Assembly (NCBI GenBank): GCA_014239715.1
Contig: JAAZYJ010000120.1
Coordinates: forward strand, 1 to 8,455
Length of the DNA: 8,455 nt
Direction of reading: 5' to 3'
DNA from: Flavobacteriales bacterium
GTDB lineage: Bacteria; Bacteroidota; Bacteroidia; Flavobacteriales; Parvicellaceae
This document shows, in pieces, positions 1 through 5,817 of the stretch. How positions within the stretch are numbered: position 1 is the stretch's first letter; each line of letters begins with the position of its first letter. The notes beneath the pieces are model-generated. The model did no database searches. It saw only the letters and a list, made by a program, of their open reading frames with translations, and was not told the DNA's origin. Position numbers and translations under genes: made by a program.

Positions 1-515
1 ACGATCAGCTGGCAAGTGGTTATAACCTCCTGGTTGACATCTTGATAATGCAGCTGCTCACCTTCAGGGTTTCTTGAAACCGTAAAGCATTCCACTCCAA
101 TTTGCTTCAGCACGTAGTGCACCGCTTTTGAAGCCCCTCCTGACCCGAGAATAAGCGCACGCTCATGATTGCTTTTCAGGAACGGCTTTATGGATTGTCT
201 GAAGCCGAACGCATCGGTGTTGTGACCGATCAGCTTTTCTTCCTTGAATTCAACGGTATTTACTGCTCCGATTTCTTCTGCAATCGGGTCCAGCTCATCA
301 AGGAGCGGGAGCACTGATTCCTTGTACGGAACCGTCACATTTAAGCCACTGAAATTATTGGTGCTAATAAGGTCTGGGAGCTCATTAATAGATTCCATTT
401 CAAAATTCAGGTATTTGTGATCAAGCTGTAGCTCTTCAAATTTTTTTGCGAAATACGAGCTGGAAAATGAATGATCAAGCTTTCTTCCGATCAGTCCAAA
501 GATTTTAGGCCTCAT
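1..515 (-). CDS. aroE: Shikimate dehydrogenase (partial, 3' end beyond window)
   Basis: This is the NADPH-dependent enzyme that reduces 3-dehydroshikimate to shikimate in the cytosolic pathway to chorismate and the aromatic amino acids. About 171 codons are present and the C-terminal third (family length about 250-280) lies beyond base 1. Residues 1-105 are the substrate-binding domain, with a DHSFSSSYF shikimate-binding stretch (14-22), NVTVPYKE with the catalytic lysine K65, and NTDAFGF with the catalytic aspartate D101. A Rossmann half follows, with the dinucleotide-binding loop GSGGASKA at 124-131. The binding motif departs from the common HSxSPxxHN form, but I recall this variant in Bacteroidota. 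The ATG at 515-513 is the first in frame and overlaps the end of the upstream membrane-protein gene by 11 nt, so the gene is probably translationally coupled. No strong Shine-Dalgarno is seen. The assignment is secure; only the missing end is unknown. Confidence 0.95.
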   Translation of the reverse strand, partial: MRPKIFGLIGRKLDHSFSSSYFAKKFEELQLDHKYLNFEMESINELPDLISTNNFSGLNVTVPYKESVLPLLDELDPIAEEIGAVNTVEFKEEKLIGHNTDAFGFRQSIKPFLKSNHERALILGSGGASKAVHYVLKQIGVECFTVSRNPEGEQLHYQDVNQEVITTCQLI

Positions 516-1509
516 CTTTTTTCATCTTTTTTGCAATGAATTCCATCAGGAAGATAAATCCAAATCCAACGATCATTAGGGCAATTGCAGCGAATAGCTG
601 GGGGTCTGTAGAAATTGTTTTCGTCACTTCGGCGACCCCATCAGTGGTAAACACAGAATTGTCTACAGCTGCGAACGATTTTCCCGGAAGGACGCTTCTT
701 TCAACCAGTGATGTTACATGCATGTCCTGCTCACCTGCGTGACTAACATACACTTTATGCACCTCTTTCCAAGGCCAGATCTTATTCAGCGAGCCGATCA
801 AGAATCCGGTTAATACGGCAATGGTCACATTTTCGAATTTCCTGAACAGCCATTTTAAGACCCTTGAGAAAGTAAGAAGCCCCACGACGCAGCCTGCTCC
901 GACCACTGCCAGGAGTGAAAAGTTTCTATCAGATAAGGCTTCAATTACGGGTTGATATGCCCCCAGTATCAGAAGGATAAAGCTGCCGGAAATTCCGGGT
1001 AGTATCATTGCACAAACTGCGATAATACCACAAAAGAACATGTAGATCAATGAGTCTGAGCTGCCTAGAGGAGGTAGTACAGTAATCGTGAATGCTAGAG
1101 CGGCTCCGAGAATGATTCCAATAATAGCTCCAAAGCCCCATTTTCCAACCTGCTTCCCCACATATATGATGCTGGCCAGGACAAGCCCGAAAAAGAAGGC
1201 CCAAAGCTTTACGGGTTCATTAAGCAGGAGCCATTCGATCACGCGGGCAAGGCTGAATATGCTGATCCCGATCCCACCGAACAGCGCCAGGAGGAAGGTG
1301 CCGTTAAAACTTTTCCATGCCGCAACAATGCCCTCAGTTCTGATTATTTTAAATAGACCGAGATTAACGCCGTTGATAGAGTCAAGAAGCTTTTCATAGA
1401 TCCCGGTAATGAATGCTATTGTTCCACCGGATACCCCCGGAACGACATCTGCGGCACCCATTGCGATGCCTTTCATCAAAACCAGGAAATACGATCGTAT
1501 TTGCTTCAT
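505..1509 (-). CDS. DUF368 membrane protein, PopT-type polyprenyl-phosphate transporter
   Basis: This is an integral membrane protein of the DUF368 family. Members have been shown in other bacteria to be PopT polyprenyl (undecaprenyl) phosphate transporters, which return the lipid carrier of peptidoglycan and surface-glycan synthesis across the cytoplasmic membrane. The sequence shows roughly eight hydrophobic segments and two internally similar halves. Each half carries a signature loop: PGVSGG at residues 24-29, after KGIAMGAAD, and PGISGS at 171-176, in a CAMILPGISGSF context. A hydrophilic loop at about residues 240-290 precedes the last membrane helix, and the tail is lysine-rich (KKMKK). 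I chose the ATG at 1509 (334 aa). It overlaps the rhodanese stop as TAATG and starts directly at the conserved region. An in-frame ATG at 1548 would add 13 residues and overlap the rhodanese gene by 40 nt. Transport in this organism is inferred from the family. Confidence 0.88.
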   Translation of the reverse strand: MKQIRSYFLVLMKGIAMGAADVVPGVSGGTIAFITGIYEKLLDSINGVNLGLFKIIRTEGIVAAWKSFNGTFLLALFGGIGISIFSLARVIEWLLLNEPVKLWAFFFGLVLASIIYVGKQVGKWGFGAIIGIILGAALAFTITVLPPLGSSDSLIYMFFCGIIAVCAMILPGISGSFILLILGAYQPVIEALSDRNFSLLAVVGAGCVVGLLTFSRVLKWLFRKFENVTIAVLTGFLIGSLNKIWPWKEVHKVYVSHAGEQDMHVTSLVERSVLPGKSFAAVDNSVFTTDGVAEVTKTISTDPQLFAAIALMIVGFGFIFLMEFIAKKMKKDEA

Positions 1510-1823
1510 TAATAAGATTGAAGTGTTTGATCCACTTCTTCGATCCACGCAAGAATGCCCCCACTAAGGTTGTAAACATTTTCGTACCCTTGTCTTGTTA
1601 ATTCCTGAACAACGGCACCACTTCTGGCGCCGCTTCGACAATGGATCACAACGTCCACATCTTTTCTGATCTTTTCAATGTTTTCCAGAACCTCAGCCAT
1701 TCGAATGTGCTCCCCATCAATGCAGGCAATGTCAACCTCGTGATCTTCCCTGACATCGATCAATTGGTGGGGGCGATCTGAATTGCGCCAATTGTGTAGG
1801 TCGCTAACGCTAATGCATTTCAT
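1509..1823 (-). CDS. Single-domain rhodanese (GlpE/PspE-like sulfurtransferase)
   Basis: This 104-residue protein is one rhodanese domain with no signal peptide, so it is cytosolic. Visible marks are LIDVRE at residues 21-26 (the conserved D-V-R structural motif) and the active-site loop beginning HCRSGARS, with the persulfide-forming cysteine C62. The C-terminal NLSGGILAW motif, typical of the fold, is also present. Such proteins move sulfane sulfur between donors such as thiosulfate, persulfides or cysteine desulfurases and acceptors; with thiosulfate as donor they release sulfite. The catalytic loop is six residues from C62 (CRSGAR), as in sulfurtransferases rather than Cdc25-type phosphatases. 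It begins 5 nt after the ComA-family gene and its TAA overlaps the next ATG. The ATG at 1823 has no clear Shine-Dalgarno, and operon coupling probably drives its translation. The natural donor and acceptor cannot be told from the sequence. Confidence 0.9.
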   Translation of the reverse strand: MKCISVSDLHNWRNSDRPHQLIDVREDHEVDIACIDGEHIRMAEVLENIEKIRKDVDVVIHCRSGARSGAVVQELTRQGYENVYNLSGGILAWIEEVDQTLQSY

Positions 1824-1828
1824 GATAA

Positions 1829-2665
1829 TTAGTTTTTATTCTCTTGTTTGTCTTTTCTTATTTTGGCCATTTCACCTTCTTGATTCTGAAGGTCGTCCAC
1901 TATTTTGTCGGGCAGGTAATTGAAGAAAGTGTCACCTCTAAGGCCTAAACGAAGGCATTCAAGAGGAATGACATCGTGTGGGGCAATGTTCCCCAGGCTT
2001 ACATTTGCCCCGAACAGATTGATGAACCAGACCTGCTGCTTCTTTTCCGGCGCCTCCCAAAGGATCTTTTCGGCATCTACTTTTGCGATGATTTTATTAA
2101 TGAGTATTGTATGTGGCGTGCCGTTGGGTCTGAATATTCCGACGGAGCCGCTTTCTCTTCCTTCTGCGATAACTTTCCAGGAGCCGGCCTGTAATTCTCT
2201 CTGCATCATCTTGATCCATTTTCCGGGGCTGATCAAAATGCCTTGTTCTTTCGAGCCTACCTCGCTCATTACCGTTCGTTCCTCCACCAGCTTTTCAATA
2301 AAATCACATTTTTCATTATGATCCAGTACGATAGAGCCATCTGATACTTCACAAAGATCTAAATTGTACAAGTCGAGAAACTTCCTGAATTCGTTAAATT
2401 TTTTCCTGGCAACAAATGCTTCAAAAAGTGTGCCTCCCGGATATACACGAATGTTCGCCTGTTTGTAGAGCTGGATCTTCTCCGCCAGATTGTTGGTCAC
2501 GTATGATGTGCCAAACCCGAGCTTTAAAAGGTCGATATTGTTTCCGGAACTTTCGATGAGGTCTTCAGCTTGGCGCAGACTTAACCCTTTGTCCATGACC
2601 ATGGTCAGTCCATTCTCCCTGGGCTTTTCAGGTCTTTTTGGGATGTGTGTGAGTTTGAAATTCAT
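1829..2665 (-). CDS. Phosphosulfolactate synthase (ComA) family protein
   Basis: This 278-residue protein belongs to the ComA family, (beta/alpha)8-barrel enzymes that add sulfite to phosphoenolpyruvate to give (2R)-phosphosulfolactate. The family is known from coenzyme M synthesis in methanogens and from Bacillus spore sulfolactate; plant Hsa32 heat-tolerance proteins are relatives. The family-like blocks occur in order: RPEKPRENGLTMVMDKG (11-27), DLLKLGFGTS (45-54), YPGGTLFE (75-82), EVSDGS (106-111), SEVGSK (134-139), EGRESG (168-173) and, near the C-terminus, GLRGDT. The length is normal and nothing looks broken. The tail after about residue 255 is charged and probably disordered. The start ATG lies 1 nt beyond the TPR gene stop, and a rhodanese follows after 5 nt. 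No ComB, ComC or sulfopyruvate decarboxylase gene is visible. Family membership is secure, but the reaction in this organism is inferred, and a sulfonate, sulfonolipid-precursor or stress role remains open. Confidence 0.87.
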   Translation of the reverse strand: MNFKLTHIPKRPEKPRENGLTMVMDKGLSLRQAEDLIESSGNNIDLLKLGFGTSYVTNNLAEKIQLYKQANIRVYPGGTLFEAFVARKKFNEFRKFLDLYNLDLCEVSDGSIVLDHNEKCDFIEKLVEERTVMSEVGSKEQGILISPGKWIKMMQRELQAGSWKVIAEGRESGSVGIFRPNGTPHTILINKIIAKVDAEKILWEAPEKKQQVWFINLFGANVSLGNIAPHDVIPLECLRLGLRGDTFFNYLPDKIVDDLQNQEGEMAKIRKDKQENKN

Positions 2666-2666
2666 A

Positions 2667-4076
2667 CTAACTTCTGAATGACTCGATCAGCTTTAGAATA
2701 GCGTTAATGTTCTTAGCTTCAGGATAATAATTAAATAGTTTCTTGTGCGCTTCGTAATTTGTATTCAGCGCTTTTTCCAATTCATTTTCCGCTCCCTCAG
2801 TGTTTCCAAGCTCAAGAAGATAAGCAACTAATCGATACATCAGCTCTTCGCTGTCAGCGTTAAGATCGAGAGCTTTTTTAATAATTTCTGTTGCATTTTT
2901 AGTGGATTCCAGCTCCGTGATCAAATTGCTAAGATCCAACCAGGCATCAATATTATCCGGCTCGAGCCAAACGACAAGCTCGTAACACTCTTTTGCTTCT
3001 GAATATTGATCTAATTTCTCATACGCTTCACCAAGTACGTACCAATACTCCGGATTCTTTTCCTCAAGCTCTATAGCCTTTTTTAGGATTGATACACTTT
3101 CGGAGGTCATTCCCATTTTGTCTTTTACAATGGCTTTGCCCAACAACGCGTCTCCAAGCTCATGGTCTAAATTAATCGCTTTGTTGTAATGCAGCAGTGC
3201 TTTTTCATCATCATCGATCTTTTCAAAACATTCGGCCATATACATGTGGGTGATCGCTTGAGGGCTCTCGTGTTTTAATGTTTTTTCATAAAGCTCGATG
3301 GCAAGATCATACTGCTCCAATTGGATATGGCAATTTGCCAGATTGAAGTAGGCAGAAGAGAAGCCTTCTTTGATCACGGTGCAATAGTCATAAGAGGTAA
3401 TGGCTTGTTCGAACTTGCCCAAATGACTGTATGAATTGCCCATGATGTACAAGGCCGTAAATGAATACGGATGATCGTTCAGAAATTCAACACAGAAGTT
3501 GATGCAATCTTCAATTCTATCAGATTGCTCATAGCAGTAGCCGATCTCATAGAGAGAGCCTTCATTGTCCGGATTGACCTGGAGTGCTTTTTCAAGGGCC
3601 TGAATTGCAAGATCATATTTTTCCAGATTTTCATATTCGAATGCCAGATCCAGATAGAGGTCGTCTATCGCAGCACCATCGCATAATTCAATTGCTGTCA
3701 AGTAGTTTTTTATCGCTTCTTCATGCTTATGCTCCTGGCTGTATAGACTAGCTCTTGTCAAATAGATCTCATCGTTCTTCGGATCTAAGGATTCTGCGTG
3801 ATCAAGTAATTCGTGTCCCGATCGGATCCTTCCGGTGGAGGCATGCAGCTGTGCTTTTCTTATGATGATGATTGCAGAGCTGGGGTGTTGTGTTATGCCC
3901 ACTTCCAATGCTTTCAGTGCCAGCTTCAGGTTTCCATCTTCCAGATAATGCTCCGCCAGGTATTCGAAAACATCTACGTCGAAAAAATAAGACTCATTTT
4001 TCTTGAGCATCTCTTCGAAGCGTTCGACGTGACTGTTATAATCCTCCTCAAAAAAACTTCCCTGTTCCTCAAACAT
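2667..4076 (-). CDS. Tetratricopeptide-repeat (TPR) protein
   Basis: This 469-residue protein is almost entirely helical TPR repeats, about eleven to twelve units of 34 residues, running from about residue 35 to the C-terminus. The typical pattern (small residue, then A-x-x-x-Y/L...A-x-x-x-F/Y...A-L-x-L-x-P) is clear in stretches such as YDLAIQALEKALQVNPDN and YSEAKECYELVVWLEPDN. The N-terminus (MFEEQGSFFEED) is acidic, and there is no signal peptide or membrane segment, so it should be a cytosolic scaffold or adaptor. No catalytic domain is fused to it. It is the first gene of the five-gene minus-strand operon, 1 nt ahead of the ComA-family gene. The start ATG at 4076 lies about 20 nt downstream of a perfect TAnnTTTG -7 element, with a weak AAGAG in the leader. 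The binding partner cannot be predicted. Confidence 0.88.
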   Translation of the reverse strand: MFEEQGSFFEEDYNSHVERFEEMLKKNESYFFDVDVFEYLAEHYLEDGNLKLALKALEVGITQHPSSAIIIIRKAQLHASTGRIRSGHELLDHAESLDPKNDEIYLTRASLYSQEHKHEEAIKNYLTAIELCDGAAIDDLYLDLAFEYENLEKYDLAIQALEKALQVNPDNEGSLYEIGYCYEQSDRIEDCINFCVEFLNDHPYSFTALYIMGNSYSHLGKFEQAITSYDYCTVIKEGFSSAYFNLANCHIQLEQYDLAIELYEKTLKHESPQAITHMYMAECFEKIDDDEKALLHYNKAINLDHELGDALLGKAIVKDKMGMTSESVSILKKAIELEEKNPEYWYVLGEAYEKLDQYSEAKECYELVVWLEPDNIDAWLDLSNLITELESTKNATEIIKKALDLNADSEELMYRLVAYLLELGNTEGAENELEKALNTNYEAHKKLFNYYPEAKNINAILKLIESFRS

Positions 4077-4095
4077 AGGCTCGAACTCTTAATTA

Positions 4096-4103
4096 CAAAG
4101 ATA
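4096..4103 (-). promoter_or_regulatory. Candidate -7 element (TATCTTTG) of the TPR operon
   Basis: On the minus strand the bases read TATCTTTG, an exact match to the Bacteroidota sigma-ABfrA-type -7 consensus TAnnTTTG. Transcription would start near 4090, giving a leader of about 14 nt before the ATG at 4076. No convincing TTTG -33 element sits at the usual distance; only a T-rich TTTTTC occurs some 24 nt upstream. Position and exact match favour it, but it is a pattern match only. Confidence 0.5.
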
Positions 4104-4228
4104 GCAATATTAACTATCAGGAGTGTTGAAAAATGATTCCTTATTCACAAAGAAATTAACAGTATAATTTACTCATTTATTCTGTTCGTTTATCTGTTTA
4201 TTTTTCAAAGATCGAAATGGTAGAATAG

Positions 4229-4236
4229 TATATTTG
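4229..4236 (+). promoter_or_regulatory. Candidate -7 element (TATATTTG) of glmM
   Basis: TATATTTG matches TAnnTTTG exactly and lies 29 nt before the glmM ATG, so the predicted leader is about 20-25 nt. A T-rich tract, TTTTTC at 4201-4206, is the only feature near the -33 position, and a proper TTTG is missing. A short AGGA at 4261-4264 just before the ATG could serve as a weak ribosome site. Confidence 0.5.
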
Positions 4237-4265
4237 TCCGAACATCTGTTTTGTAATTATAGGAT

Positions 4266-5651
4266 ATGACACTGATAAAATCAATTTCAGGAATACGGGG
4301 AACCATTGGAGGTTCGGTTGGCGATTCCTTAACACCTGTAGATACCGTTAGGTTTACGGCGGCTTACGGGACGTGGCTAAAGAAGAACTCTGACAAAGAT
4401 CGACTAACAGTAGTTGTAGGAAGAGACGCGAGGATCTCGGGTGAAATGGTCCGTAATTTAGTGATCGGAACGCTGCAGGGAATGGGGATTGATGTGGTGG
4501 ATCTCGGCTTGTCGACTACGCCAACGGTTGAGGTGGCGGTACCGATGGAATCAGCCGATGGAGGAATTATTCTAACGGCAAGCCACAATCCGAAACAATG
4601 GAACGCACTTAAGCTTTTGAATGCCAAAGGGGAGTTCATCTCCGCCGAGGACGGGGAGTTTATTTTAACTGCCGCTGAGAATGATGACTTTGATTTTGCT
4701 CAGGTAACTGAGCTCGGTTCTGTATCAGAGGATAATACGTATATGCAAAAACACATTGATGCAGTGCTGGCACTGGAGGGTGTTGATGTGGAGGCCATAA
4801 AAGCGGCCAACTTCAATGTTGTATGTGATTGTGTGAATTCAACAGGAGGCATCTTTATTCCTGCGCTTTTGGAAGCATTAGGTGTTCAAAAAATTGAAAA
4901 GCTGTATTGTGAACCTAACGGAAACTTCCCGCACAACCCGGAACCGCTTCCCGAGAATCTGACGGAGATCTCGGGGAAGATGATCGAGCTGGGTGCGGAT
5001 GTGGGTTTTGTTGTAGATCCGGATGTCGATCGACTGGCTATGGTGTGTGAGGATGGCAGTATGTTCGGAGAAGAATATACATTAGTAGCAGTGGCTGATT
5101 ATATATTGTCGCTAACGTCAGGGAATACTGTCTCTAATTTGTCTTCGACCAGGGCGCTCAGAGATGTTACGGAGAAACATGGCGGATCTTATACTGCATC
5201 TGCTGTAGGTGAAGTGAACGTTGTGAATCAGATGAAGGCTGTAAACGCTGTTATCGGAGGGGAGGGAAATGGCGGTGTAATTTATCCGGAGCTGCATTAT
5301 GGTAGAGATGCGTTGGTTGGTGTTGCGTTTTTCCTTTCTCATCTGGCCAGGTCCGGAAAAACATGCTCAGAACTTAAAAAGGGCTATCCCGAATACCATA
5401 TCTCTAAAAACAAGATCGAGCTAACACCTCAGATTGATGTGGATAAGCTGTTGGTCAGCATGAAAAATAAATATGCCGATTTGCCCGTAAATGATGTCGA
5501 CGGCGTGAAGATCGAGTTTGATTCAGAATGGGTGCATTTGCGGAAGTCGAACACGGAACCGATCATCCGAATTTATTCTGAAAGCTCTTCGCTTGAAAAG
5601 GCAAATGAGCTTGCGAACAAGATTAAGGAAGACATTAAACAATTTATATAA
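4266..5651 (+). CDS. glmM: Phosphoglucosamine mutase-like phosphohexomutase
   Basis: This 461-residue cytosolic enzyme belongs to the alpha-D-phosphohexomutase superfamily. If it is GlmM, it converts glucosamine-6-phosphate to glucosamine-1-phosphate on the way to UDP-GlcNAc for peptidoglycan and other surface glycans. All four domains are present. The phosphoserine loop is TASHNP with catalytic S106, the Mg2+ loop is DPDVDR (D251, D253, D255), the sugar-binding loop is GEGNGG (332-337), and the C-terminal phosphate-binding loop is RKSNTEP (426-432). The N-terminal SISGIRGT is also typical. Two loops differ from classical bacterial GlmM: SNTEP instead of SGTEP, and EGNGG instead of EQSGH. SNTEP is common in phosphomannomutases, and EGNGG is, to my recollection, common in Bacteroidota and archaeal members. 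Family and catalysis are certain, but the sugar specificity is not. The gene appears monocistronic, with 166 nt to the next gene. Confidence 0.88.
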   Translation: MTLIKSISGIRGTIGGSVGDSLTPVDTVRFTAAYGTWLKKNSDKDRLTVVVGRDARISGEMVRNLVIGTLQGMGIDVVDLGLSTTPTVEVAVPMESADGGIILTASHNPKQWNALKLLNAKGEFISAEDGEFILTAAENDDFDFAQVTELGSVSEDNTYMQKHIDAVLALEGVDVEAIKAANFNVVCDCVNSTGGIFIPALLEALGVQKIEKLYCEPNGNFPHNPEPLPENLTEISGKMIELGADVGFVVDPDVDRLAMVCEDGSMFGEEYTLVAVADYILSLTSGNTVSNLSSTRALRDVTEKHGGSYTASAVGEVNVVNQMKAVNAVIGGEGNGGVIYPELHYGRDALVGVAFFLSHLARSGKTCSELKKGYPEYHISKNKIELTPQIDVDKLLVSMKNKYADLPVNDVDGVKIEFDSEWVHLRKSNTEPIIRIYSESSSLEKANELANKIKEDIKQFI

Positions 5652-5743
5652 TAAATTTATTTTCAGACAATTAAGATTGCTTATGTACCATATTAGATGA
5701 GGCTAGGTCTAGATGATTATTTTCAGCTAAGTGGGAAATAGGA

Positions 5744-5769
5744 ATCCAAAAAAAACCTACCTCTTGGAT
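5744..5769. repeat. Inverted repeat ATCCAA...TTGGAT next to an ATGCGCAT palindrome
   Basis: ATCCAA (5744-5749) and TTGGAT (5764-5769) form a perfect 6-nt inverted repeat with a 14-nt A-rich spacer. An 8-nt perfect palindrome, ATGCGCAT (5768-5775), overlaps the right arm. Both lie just upstream of the candidate -7 element, where an operator could sit. No regulator is recognised, and such short repeats can arise by chance. Confidence 0.3.
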
Positions 5770-5792
5770 GCGCATAGGTCGAATGATGTCTG

Positions 5793-5800
5793 TATTTTTG
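5793..5800 (+). promoter_or_regulatory. Candidate -7 element (TATTTTTG) of the cysteine desulfurase operon
   Basis: TATTTTTG is an exact TAnnTTTG match 17 nt before the ATG at 5818, implying a very short leader of roughly 10-12 nt. A TTG at 5764-5766 lies further upstream than the usual -33 spacing. No Shine-Dalgarno precedes the ATG (context GAATTGAATG), which is common in Bacteroidota. Confidence 0.45.
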
Positions 5801-5817
5801 TTAAAACAACGAATTGA

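Larger units (their letters stand above)
4077..4265. promoter_or_regulatory. Divergent promoter region between TPR operon and glmM
   Basis: This is a 189-nt AT-rich gap between divergent genes. It holds no convincing open reading frame or RNA gene. It carries one exact TAnnTTTG element facing each gene, listed separately, and is the obvious control region for both transcription units. No clear operator or inverted repeat stands out. Confidence 0.75.
5652..5817. promoter_or_regulatory. Intergenic region upstream of the cysteine desulfurase
   Basis: This 166-nt gap holds no supported gene. It contains a 10-nt direct repeat, TTATTTTCAG, at 5657-5666 and 5717-5726, and a 7-nt direct repeat, TAGATGA, at 5694-5700 and 5710-5716. 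It also has a 6-nt inverted repeat and a candidate promoter, both listed separately. No GC-rich hairpin followed by a T run is seen after glmM, so its terminator is not identified. Confidence 0.55.

Noticed and set aside
1088..1399. A 103-codon plus-strand open frame inside the DUF368 gene
   Set aside because: It is antisense to a membrane protein gene, and the basic, proline-rich composition is what such reversed codons give.
1920..2321. A 133-codon plus-strand open frame inside the ComA-family gene
   Set aside because: It is a shadow of a well-conserved gene on the other strand, and the translated protein has no family features.
3813..4136. A plus-strand open frame crossing the TPR gene start
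   Set aside because: It is antisense to the TPR repeats and runs into the divergent promoter region; no conserved features are seen.
5650..5661. AATAAATTTATT palindrome at the glmM stop codon as a terminator
   Set aside because: It is a purely AT palindrome with no loop and no GC stem, too weak for an intrinsic terminator; it is probably composition driven.
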